Shown: piece after piece, positions 53,760 to 64,000 of the stretch | Layout of the letters: every line of letters begins with the position of its first letter | How positions within the stretch are numbered: position 1 is the stretch's first letter | Assembly: GCA_048013815.1 (NCBI GenBank) | Contig: CM106586.1 | Coordinates: forward strand, 930,001-994,000 | From: Setoptus koraiensis | Lineage: Eukaryota; Arthropoda | Reading direction: 5' to 3' | DNA length: 64,000 bases | The notes under the pieces: generated by a model | Seen by the model: only the letters and a program-made list of their open reading frames with translations | Database searches by the model: none | What the model was told of the DNA's origin: nothing | Program-made: the position numbers and the translations under genes

Positions 53760-53851
53760 CGCGTGTTACATGCGGTAACACGTGTCGGTGTGCGTGTGTA
53801 TCGTTCACGTGGCAAACAGATTGCCACGTGAACACAAGTGGCTACTTGTGA
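53760..53851. promoter_or_regulatory. Three consecutive stem-loops with three CACGTG E-boxes
   Basis: CGTGTTAC-ATGCG-GTAACACG (53762-53782); GTTCACGTGGCAA-ACAGA-TTGCCACGTGAAC (53803-53833, 13-bp perfect stem); CACAAGT-GGCT-ACTTGTG (53834-53851). CACGTG, the core bHLH E-box, appears three times within about 50 bp, two copies as the arms of the second hairpin. An (AG) run follows at about 53911-53932. Confidence 0.6.
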
Positions 53852-56800
53852 AAGCGTAGTAATGACATTGACAACAATTTCTGTTCAACTACAAAAGCGC
53901 ACAACAACGCGAGAGAGAGAGAGAGAGAGAGAGAAAGAAAACGTGAATTTTTGATCAATTTGCACAATGCGTAACATACCGTTGCATGTATAATAGAGGT
54001 CTTTCTCTTATATAGGACAATTGATTATAGTTACGTAATCTTTTTATACGTATACAAATAGACTAGTTGCAGTTGCGCGCATGCACACACACGAGATTAG
54101 GCGCCCGATTTCGCCACACAACAACAAGTCATACAAGTGTATACACAACAGCTAATAATAGATACAGCTAAATGCATGAAGCTCCCTCTGTCCCTCTCTA
54201 GTTATAGAGCCAACAGATTATATTATACAATGTCCATGATCATAACACAGCAAACTGTTATTATAATAAGCTGGCCAGCTGATTGAGATTAATCATTATT
54301 GTTGCTGTTGTGATGCAACTTGAGTGAATCTCATATGTGCTCGCTATTAGATAATAATATTGCATAGTCATTATTGCATGCTTTGTTGAACTGCGACAAC
54401 AACAACTGCAAAATGGCGCAACTTTCAGCAGCTAACTGATCGCTCTTTATGACCAATAAAATATTGCCTCTGTCCAATGGCAATGGCATGCATACTATTG
54501 CATACTATTGCATACTATTGCGCACTGTTGGGGCCAAAGTTGGATCAAGTGAGATATGATCGCGCGTATAGTTGCGAATATACTCACTCAGATTATCCGA
54601 CTGAGCATGCAGACAGTCTGCTGCAGATTGTCTGCATGGAGCTTTAAATTTGGCGCCCCTGCCGGCAACGAAGCCGGCCACAAAGCGGGGCCTCGCCAGA
54701 GGGCCCACTTAAGTGTTCAGTATTCATGCATGGATACCGAGATGTGGAAGGTTATTACTACTTTTATTACTATTGATATTATTATCATTGCCATCATTAT
54801 TGCCATTGGGCACGGTGCTGTTGATATTGTTGATGTTATTGATATTATTATTACTACTATTGTTATTATTGTTTTACTTGTGAGTGTGTGAGTGTGTGTG
54901 TGTGTGTGTGTGCCGTGCTTGCGCAATTCAGTTGGCAGCAATTGGCTTCAAGGCAGCGACAACAACAATGCAATTCTTATCATTACCAGCCAACCACTGT
55001 ATACTATTGTGCGCATTACGTAACATTGTTGACCATTGGCCTAAGCATAACGCACCAATAACGTAACAATAACGGTGAATAGCTCAAATCCATTTTTATT
55101 TGTGCGTCCTTTTGTTTGTTCGTTTGTTGCTGGTCGATGGCATCGACGAGCGGGCGAACAACATGAAGCGCCAATTGGCTGACACTCTCAGCCTGGTCAT
55201 TCATTGAATTCAATTGAACATTGAATCCGACTTTGCGAAACTTTGACTTGGAGCTCTGTCTTCAATTGGCGAACTGCATTCGTTCGCTTGTTTGGCCGCT
55301 GTTTATCGCAAGCAAGTTATCGCAGGCAGCTTGACGCATCAGAATGAGTCGAGTTTGGACATTTTGTGAAATTGGCCCACACGCACGATTGGCCCACGAG
55401 CGCAAGTGTCTGTGTGCATGGATGTGTCAAAGTTAATTAAATCTCGCCAACTAGGTGAGCTGCACAGCAAGGTGATATTGCACACTTATTGATTTTGCGA
55501 GCGATAGAGTGATTCATCTTGGCCAATATCATTGCATGCGACCTTGATGTGTGCACACACTTGATTGGCACAGTGAGCGCGCAAACAGTTTTGGGCCCCA
55601 ATCGATCCGTTGACGGTGCTGCAAACGGCATCACCTATGCACTGCTAATAGTGTTTGGTTGTGTGTGCCATTGGGGGGTTATTATGCGATGTGCCTGTCA
55701 TATACGATTGGCGCTGCCACATCATTCAATGTTGCTGTGAAGATATATATATATATATTTGTGTGAGACACACAAGTATGGTGATTATCGCTCACACAGA
55801 TAACAACTGGCCCTTGGTGCATCCATATAACACACAAACATACAAAGAAGACAGGATATAGATAGAGACATTTACACACATGATCTATGTGTCAGTGCTG
55901 GCGCGGTGCGATATAGTTTGGGGCGAAAACAAGTGTGCTCATTGGAGCGATTAGAAACACGTGGTTGCTGTTTGTGATTGCGACGGCGGTGGCGAGCATG
56001 TGTAAAATAGTCGTGACACTTTCGTTTGTCGCACACGTATATATGTGCGTATGTGTGCAACATATCGCACACAAGGACGACACAAGTCGGCTTATATCGT
56101 CGGCCTCACGCAGCGAGAAACAAGTGGCGCGAAAGCGATCAACTTGATGCGATGGCCCGTTATGTGTAACTATTGCGTAACACACTATTGCAGACACAAA
56201 CATGAGCAAGAGCACGAGCAAAAGCACGAGCAAAAGCACGAGCATAAGCAAACATGGCTCATATTGAGACGGGCCCCAATCGGTGGCGTCAGCTTGCGTA
56301 ATGTGTGTGCACTTGCTCATTCTTTTTTCCTCCCTCTGCCGCCACTTTTGCTCGTCCCGTGCGCTTGTGCGTGTGTGTGTGTGTGTGTCGGCGTGAATTA
56401 AAACGAATTAGAATGATTCTTTGGTTGTTGCCGTGTGTGTCGAACTGAATCAAATCGACACCAGAAATTGAATTGAGCTGCAAAACAGAATTGAACCAAT
56501 AGACAGTAACAGCTCACAACTGTGATTCCACAACGACCCAAACAAACCAACGCGCATTCACACTGAGCCACTAATGCCAATGAAACAATGGCCTCCCCTC
56601 TCCCCTATTACGTAATGCGGCTCGTCGTCTCTCTATGTAAATTTGTGCGCGTTTCAACATGTTTATCATTTCAACAATGGCCATCATGACGCAACGTTCG
56701 TCTGTTCTGTCTGACTTTTATCCTTTCAATCTCAATCAAATGGCTCTTGCAGCGCTTTCTCAGAGACGAGCATTTATGTTATTGCCACTCCAAACTCTTA

Positions 56801-57560
56801 CACTTGGCGCGCTCTTTCTCTCTGTCTGTCAGTTTAACTCAACACAGTTAAACCGACTCACAAAAGTGGCGAAAGGCCAGAAATGGGGCCAATCGGGCTC
56901 AATTGCATTCACTTGGCCAATCATCTTTCATCATTATTTATATTATTTGATCTTATTTAATCTCTTGCTATCTCCGGTGTTGCACAGCAGCACTGCCACT
57001 TGTGTGAAGCAACATCTTGCGATATACAAATACATTCAGCCGCTTATAGTGATATATAGATATATTGGCATGGGCGCCACCAGTGGGTATTTGCATTATT
57101 AGAGAGGGCACATTATTCGAGCTCAAGGTAAGCGGATTGATTTCATCATCATCGCCATCGCCATCGGCACGGCCGGTTCAGTTGGTGCTGCTAGCAAGGT
57201 TGAAACTGTAAACTCAGCTCTTGAGCCCTAATCTTGGGGTCCCTTATGACTGCCAAACAATATAATAACAATATGCAAATGCTTTAACAGGTGCACTCGG
57301 TGCCATCCGTTATCATCGATCATCATAAGCGCTTATTTACAAACACTTGCTACTAATACCATTAACCGTTGGCCTTTGCTCTGTTACTCTCAGTGTGCTC
57401 TTAAACTGTTCACTTTTAACTTGTATACTCTCCGTTTGGCGTCAACTTTATCCCCAAGTTTGACTCTAATGCTAATGGTAACTTTAACGGCACTGGGCCC
57501 ACGCGCTAGACGAACAACGGTCGCAGTTGGCATGATTAGCACATGCCAATAAAGTGCCAT
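53852..57560. other. Gene-poor DNA; hairpin and microsatellites
   Basis: A near-perfect hairpin at 54606-54638 (CATGCAGACA...TGTCTGCATG with TCTGC/GCAGA inside), an ATT-rich trinucleotide tract about 54750-54870, GT runs at about 54885-54912 and 56367-56388, an AT run near 55745-55757, and a short AAGCACGAGCA-like tandem near 56207-56250. No gene recognised. Confidence 0.5.
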
Positions 57561-60500
57561 CTACACACTAGACCTTATGACGGCGATGATTATTATAACG
57601 CAGTGCAACAAACATTGCATCATTAGAGGCGAAGATCATTATTATGATTATGCCGATGAAGAGCAGGACGAGGAGGAGGACGACGACGACGACGACGACG
57701 ACGATGAGATCATTTGTTGGTTGCTGCAGCTAGATGGTACCGAAACGAGGCGAAACGTTACGACACAAATCGAAACGAGTTGCAATGAGACAAAACAAAA
57801 TTAAATTGAGGATATCTCGAGCAAGGCAGCGAATGCTAGACGAGATTGGCGAGATTGGCGAGACGTGGCGCCGGGGAGAAGAGTTAGAGCATTATGAGAG
57901 GAGAGCTGTGCAACTTTGTGTTGGCTTAAAATCACTGCAAATGGTGCTGTTGTTGCTGTTGGCGGGGCACCATCGCCGGCCCCGACAAGAGCTAAATGAA
58001 TCCTCTCTAATGGATCGTCGACACCGTGCCTATTTATACAGATACATGTGCATATAAATATATATATATTCTCAAGTATATATGTGCGTGTATTGGTCAC
58101 AGTGTGACGGTTGCCCATTGAATTGTGTGTGTCCTACTTAGCATTTTGCTTCTCATTAATTATAGTCCATGGTGCGCATTGGTTGTTGTTATATCGATCA
58201 AAATCAACAAACAATCGATGGGTTCATGTGGGCGCTTGTTAGTTAAATGTAGCAGCAAGTGTGTGCATGTATAAAATGGTCCATTATCTAATGATGATCT
58301 TGGCCAAGTTGTAAAAGCAGTGGCCGCCATTGATGAGCGATGAAAATATTGCTGCTTTATCTCTCTAATCATTCATTCACTATCCACTTTGGGGCCAGTT
58401 TCGAGGACAACAATAATGACAAGCCCACATACACTCTAATGTGAGTGCTATCAGTATAGAGATAGCAAGAGCATTAAATCATGAATCACATAATCATGAT
58501 GATTTGTTAAATGTTAAGTGTGTGCGTGTGCGTGTGCGTGTATTATGTAGCTGCCGGGTGGCACTTATTCATACTTATTCAATTGCCAGCCGTTTACTGG
58601 CCTCATACATGCAGCCTGTAACGGTTATTTGGCAACTATGACGCAATGATACGCACAACGCACTGTGTCTGTTTGGTGATCATACCAAACAAACACCAAC
58701 AGGCACAACAAGCAAGTCGCAACAAAGTTAATAAAATGGGGCCTCAAATGTGCGCGCTTTTATCCCCTCCCATCCCATTTGAACCGTATCACAGCAAACA
58801 ATATCATGCAGCATGTCCATTTAGTTAACATTAAATAGATGTGAGAGCCGAGCGAAGGGGACCCACTTAACACGTGACCAACGAAGCGGCCAAAAGCGAC
58901 AACAACACCAGAAAGAGGCCAAATGTTGTTGTTATGAATTTGAGTTCGTGTGGCACAGAAATCGATATGTGAGCAAAGAGTGCGCATGTGAACTCAAAGG
59001 ATTGAATCTGTGCAATAGAAAGTGTTACGCAACAACCACCACCGTAACCGTGCCCATTAGAAAATCATGACGCAACCAATGCAATAATGTGCGCATATTT
59101 GAAGCATGTGCAACCAATTCTCAACTGAAACTGGCTCGTTGTTTGTTGGACGTTGGTTATTGTTGCGCCAAGTTGGTGTTGTTGCGCAACTACTTTTTGT
59201 GCATTAAGTGATTAGATGAAGATGTTGGCTGATGTTTGTTTGTCATTCATTTGTTTTGCGCCCCCTTGCATGGCAAGCATTTTTATGTTGCCACAGTTGG
59301 CCGCATAGCGGCGGCCGTTCCATCATTGCGTCATAGTGGCCGCTTAAGTCAAGATGGCGCTGGTTTCACTTGTTTGGGCCTCTCAAACATCCGACAAACA
59401 TTGCCGGCTTGTTGGCTTGTTGGCTTGTTGTTGGTGGCGCCACTAGCGCCACTTTCAGCGCAACTCAAATGGCGCGCAAGCGAAGGGAAGAGCTAAGTGA
59501 ATATGTTTAGTTTATTGTATTTCATTTTAATTTAATTACGTAATAATGATAATGCTCTCTCTCTCGCGCGCTCTCTGGTCGTCGCTGCTTGATGGCGCTG
59601 CTGGGTGGCGCTGCTGGGTGGCGCTGCGTGGTGGCGTCGCTTGATAGGGCCAGCGACGACATTATTGTGTTGCAAGTCGCAAACTCAGCGCCCATCTAAA
59701 CACTCTAACTAATACTTGCTTCTCGCGATAAATTCCAACTTTCAATTGCAACATCATGTGAATTTTAAATTAACAGCTGCCACCATTGCATATACGTATC
59801 ATTTCACTATAATATGTGTGTGTATAATATAAAATATAAGCCGATAATGTAATTTATAAGCTGTTGGCCCCGCTAGTTTGAGCTGTTGTTGTGCGCACCA
59901 CTGAAGCTGTTGTGCGCTCCTCTGACACTTTCACCGAGACAACTTATATAACAAAATAAGAGAGGCGCTTATTTTGTTATTATAACTTGCACGACTCGTA
60001 CAAGTGAACTCACTTCCTTCAACGGCGCCGACAACAGCACACTGGCGTCACAACAACACTGCAATTAGTTTGCCATTCATCCATCATTGGCAAGCTACTT
60101 ATAGCTTGTTTGTTTCATTGTAATGCCTCTCTAATGAGCCTCTGATCTGCTGTTTGTTAACTGTGTGCGTTTGTGTGTATTAAATGATAAACACTTGAAC
60201 TGGTGCAATACTGGTGTCACCAGTTAAAATGTTGGCGCCACTTTTTTGCCGCTCGCTCTCTTATTAATCGCGTTTATCTTAATTGTCCCAATTATACCAA
60301 TTATTTCATTCATTCTGATAAACTGACACCAACATACAGTATCCTCTATTATAGTGCTGTGATGAAAATTACACACACACCGCTAGCCAGGCAACGATTT
60401 TCCATTTTGGGGCATATCCCCTGTTAGTCGCTTGCTGATAACACATAGCCCAAGTGTCAAGTTGGCCCATGCAACCAAAGCGACACCACACTCCGGCGTG

Positions 60501-62040
60501 CACAATAAAGCCGCCACTATTGACAACGACATACGTTCGTTTACATGCAAATAGATTAATTAGCAGCGAATACAAACACACACGCAATTAAGCTGTTAGA
60601 ACGCGCCAATCAACGTAATTAGTCTATCTACTGACGAAATGAGGCACATCAATAACAACTGGCCAGTTGCCTTGCTGAGCAGTTAAGTCGCCGCTGAGCG
60701 GGTGAGCGGTCGGACAGGTGAGCGGGCAATAAATGCAACGACATGCCCTCTGCTAACAAGCTCACTTGCTAACAAGCACATCAGCACTAATACTAATTGG
60801 TGCTATTTATATTTCCAATAGGTGTAGCTGAAGAGAAAAATGTTGCCAAGGATGAGCAAACTTAATGGCATGATTATCTGGCCCTCGTTTAGCATATAAG
60901 CCAACAATACGACCAACAACAACAAGCAACCGCCTCTAGTATTTGCCGGTAATAATAATATTATCATCATTAATAAGCCAATGTAATGCAATATCGATAA
61001 CACGGATTGTTGTTGTTGTTGCTGTTGTTGTTGTTGTTGCACAACAACGACGATAATAAAATGACGACTGTAAATTCCATTTATTTGCGACCATGGCAGC
61101 AATTGTAAATGGTTGCCGCTCATCAATTGATGATGATAATAATAATAACACAGCCAGCACACAATCTCTACTTGGCCATTGGTCATCGCCAATCGATCAA
61201 ATCAAAGAATAATTGATGCTCAGCTGCAATTTTGTTAGCTGAGCCTAGGAATAATAGTAACAAGTATGGACAATCGCAAACCGACTTGCGAACACAACAA
61301 GCTCATTCGAGTCACTACCTAGGCTATTTTACTATCATATAATTGCTTGTCATATAAGTGGAGTGAGTTCAATTGTGGCCCAATAACAACTCGAAACAAT
61401 TAAATTGCTTGTGTATTATGTAATATAACTCGAAATAGTTATCTCATCAGCGAACATTCACGAAATCACTCATCCCCGGCCAACAACAGCAGCGCCAGAG
61501 ATGCCACAACACTCACTTTAGACCTTTATAGGTCATCATAATAATAATAATAACAACATTTATATTATATAAAGCGATATTTATACGAAATCAACACAAG
61601 ATCTAGTGCAATTAATTGAGCCTATTGTGTCTCATCAGCCATGTAACAGTGTAACATTGGTTGTTTTAGGACACTAACAACTGTTGTAATCATGTCATTG
61701 CTAGCTGCCATTGTTTTCACAATTGTACAAAGTGTTTGCATGATACAATTAAAGTTGTCACAGTCTGTTCAGTTTATTTATTTATTATCGTTACAGTTTA
61801 TAGGTGCAGAATATAGGTTTGCGGCTGTCGATGTACGCAAACAGAATAGTAGTTATTAGAATAGTTTGTCGCCATTATCGGCACGGATTTCATTTAGATG
61901 GGCCGGCCAAGTCGATGCGAGCCAATAAACTCACATGGTCAGTGGTTGTTGCTCGTGGCGAGGAAATGACAAACTCGTTTGTTTGTCGATTGCTTGCAAC
62001 CAGCAACTTGATGGTCGTTTGGCGACAATCGTCAATGGAG
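57561..62040. other. Gene-poor DNA with GAC, GGCGCTGCTGGGT and TTG repeats
   Basis: A GAC-type trinucleotide run at about 57675-57706, a GCGTGT run near 58521-58540, GGCGCTGCTGGGT-type tandem units at about 59594-59640, TTG/GTT runs at about 61007-61040, and ATA/AAT runs near 61540. No convincing coding region. Confidence 0.5.
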
Positions 62041-64000
62041 TTGTAGAGGCGAAAAATCTGGAAAAATTGGTGAACGTGAAAAATCAATCCGGCGACAGGC
62101 GGTTCCGTTGAAGTGTTTGTGTACTTGCAAGTAAAAAATACAGTGATTGTGAACGAGTCAGGCGAAAGTCAATTCAATTTGTATCAATTGATTGTAAGTT
62201 TGAGCAGATGACTATTAATTGATGCTCTCTTCCTGTCACAGATTCATTTGCACACTGGCGGGCTGCATTTAGTTGAGTGCGATACGCGATTATTATTTTA
62301 ACAATAGCAACAATAACAGCAACGGCAGTAACAATAATAATAATAATGATAATAATAATAGTCACAGTAATGATAATGATAATGATTCGGTCATCATTCG
62401 CCCATCAATCGTTTATCGCGATTGTCAATTCATCAATTGAACGCTCCAATAGAGAACTGTGCACTCGAGCATAATGCTCGGTCTGTGCGCTGCGCTGCAC
62501 AGACCGGTAGGTGTTAGTCAGTTTGAGTGTGGCTGGCCGCTAAATTGATCCTATCGCCGAAGTATTGTATTGTATCGGTGTTATTATTAAAACTATTGTC
62601 ACCATCGTGTGCCGATATATACCGCCCATTCGTATCATACGTATCGAATCGTATGGCACGTTGTGAGCCGGTGTGCAATAAAGGAACAATTGTAATCCGC
62701 GATCACTGACAGGCAACTGTTGTTACGCTGCCCTCAGCGCCAATTGCAACCAGCGGCGACCGGGGCCAGTAGCGGCTGCCAGCGGCTACCGACAATGGCG
62801 ATGACAGATCAATTTGACAGACTTTTGGTCGATTTATGTGTGTTAAATTGAAGATGAAATAATGTTGGCCGCTGTTGTTGAGAGCCAACAACAAAAACTA
62901 TGTGCCGGTATTAGTTTAAATGCATTGGGGCGACTTTATAAGTTTGTAGCTTCACTCGTTCACCATTGAGTGCTTGCAATCAATTGAGTGCTGTTGACAT
63001 ACAAATGACTCTGCTGTTATATTAGAATATATTAGAATATATAGAATGATGATAAAAAAGAATTCATCTTTAACTCGAGTCTCGAGTGATTGTTCACTCG
63101 TGTTGTCAATGAGCCGGCCAAGATGCGACACAATCACTATTCAATGTCAACTTTATATTATATTGCACAGCGGACATTCGCATATCTAATGATGCTCTCG
63201 TTGTGGCGCTGCATGCTCAATTTGTGCGCCACCCTGCGTTATCCACTGATAAGGGGCTCCCATTGGAATATCGTCTGTGTTGATCAATGATCATTGATTG
63301 TTGCTCGCTCTGCGCAATTCACTTACTCCGGTGCCATGCTGGCCGTTAACTGTTGGCCAACTTGGTCGCGCCGCTTGTCAGTGTCAAGCGGCGCGACAAT
63401 TTGTATTTCTCACCTCATATTCTTTTTGTCGTCGTCGTCGTCGTCGTCGTCGTTTATACACGTTGTATACGTTGTATGGGTTGTATAGGTTGTATGTCCC
63501 TCTAGTGCAATGCTGCCCCTCTAATGATGAGAGAGCGAGCACGTGATCTCTCGCACAGCGACAACGGTGTCACTTTATCGCAAGTGAACGCTTTAAATTG
63601 GATCATTTGTCATGCAAATCACTCGCTCCGTTTCTTCCCCTCTCATTGCTCCCTACTCCACACTCGATACTCCACACTCGATACCCCACACTCGATACCC
63701 CACACTCGATACCCCACACTCGATGCTTGTGAGTGCCCTGGGACTTGGCCCCAGTACCTGAGTGCCGGCGGACCAACGGGCAAGAGCGAGCGAAAATGGA
63801 ATAAAATTATCATTTTGTTTCAACCTATTCAACTTATTGACTTTTATTTATTCATAATAATGATAGCGCTGAGAGTGTCCATAATTGAGCGGCACAGTGT
63901 TGCAACAAAACAGCGCCTATATGCGCACTTTTAACAACACACTTGACGCTTATGGCGCCATCAAGTCTCTGCCCTCACAAATGGCACCGGGCACAGCACA
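62041..64000. other. Gene-poor DNA to the window end
   Basis: An AAC/AAT/TGA-type trinucleotide tract at about 62298-62384; a GC-rich hairpin at 62479-62506 (CGGTCTGTGC / GCACAGACCG); a perfect 13-bp hairpin at 63365-63397 (GTCGCGCCGCTTG / CAAGCGGCGCGAC, 7-nt loop); a GTC run at about 63428-63453; and a 14-bp minisatellite ACCCCACACTCGAT, about five copies at 63655-63725. No gene recognised. Confidence 0.5.

Noticed and set aside
47660-64000. Many 60-147-codon ORFs in the right-hand 16 kb
   Set aside because: They are built on microsatellites or hydrophobic AT-rich translation, with no domains, no homologues I recognise and no coherent strand pattern.
1-64000. tRNA genes
   Set aside because: I looked for B-box-like GGTTCGAATCC words and saw none in a convincing tRNA context; a covariance-model scan would be decisive.

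Overview
This is a nuclear eukaryotic (animal) window, most likely from an arthropod with a compact, intron-poor genome. It carries 18S, ITS1, 5.8S, ITS2 and partial 28S rRNA sequence, two intronless host genes with animal homologues (TFIIIC subunit GTF3C1 and a FAST-kinase/RAP protein), a LINE of R1-like type, and Ty3/Gypsy-type fossils. The 18S adds up to about 2.3 kb, longer than the usual 1.8-1.9 kb. A mite or another long-18S arthropod fits, but I cannot name the species. Two runs of exactly 500 N (9697-10196, 27124-27623) divide the window into three contigs, so linkage between them is only a scaffolding inference.

Contig A (1-9696): the 3' part of a very large LINE (ORF2 with endonuclease, reverse transcriptase and CCHC) runs on + and ends with a short CCAAT tail in the 5' part of an 18S gene lying on -. 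Contig B (10197-27123): the 5' part of what looks like the same LINE family runs on -. Its gag-like ORF1 abuts the 3' part of 18S on +, followed by ITS1, 5.8S, ITS2 and 28S. Both junctions fall at the same 18S position, share the 11-bp sequence CCACTCCTGGT, and show the LINE antisense to 18S. Contig A may be inverted relative to contig B, so that both come from one interrupted rDNA unit.

The most striking object is at 10266-19142, directly downstream of ORF1 on the LINE's own strand. The - strand is open for 2,958 codons. The + strand, with codon boundaries in exact register, encodes an unknown protein of 1,859 + about 458 codons, interrupted by what looks like a phase-0 intron. The - frame stays open through the + gene's UTRs and predicted introns, and it is the same frame as ORF1, separated from it by one UAA. 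Arrays of a 40-bp motif flank the + gene in inverted orientation (three copies left, four right). I read this as a two-way-coding cargo module carried antisense inside a giant rDNA-targeted LINE. I know of no described equivalent.

Contig C (27624-64000): a Ty3/Gypsy pol fossil on -, a chromodomain ORF on +, a dense nest of satellites and terminal repeats (33.3-39.0 kb) broken by a ~1-kb inverted-repeat DNA transposon with an 8-bp target duplication, and an env-like fossil. Then come GTF3C1 (+) and a FASTK/RAP gene (-), convergent with 30 bp between stops. From 47.6 kb to the end I see no convincing gene, only microsatellites, minisatellites and several perfect hairpins.
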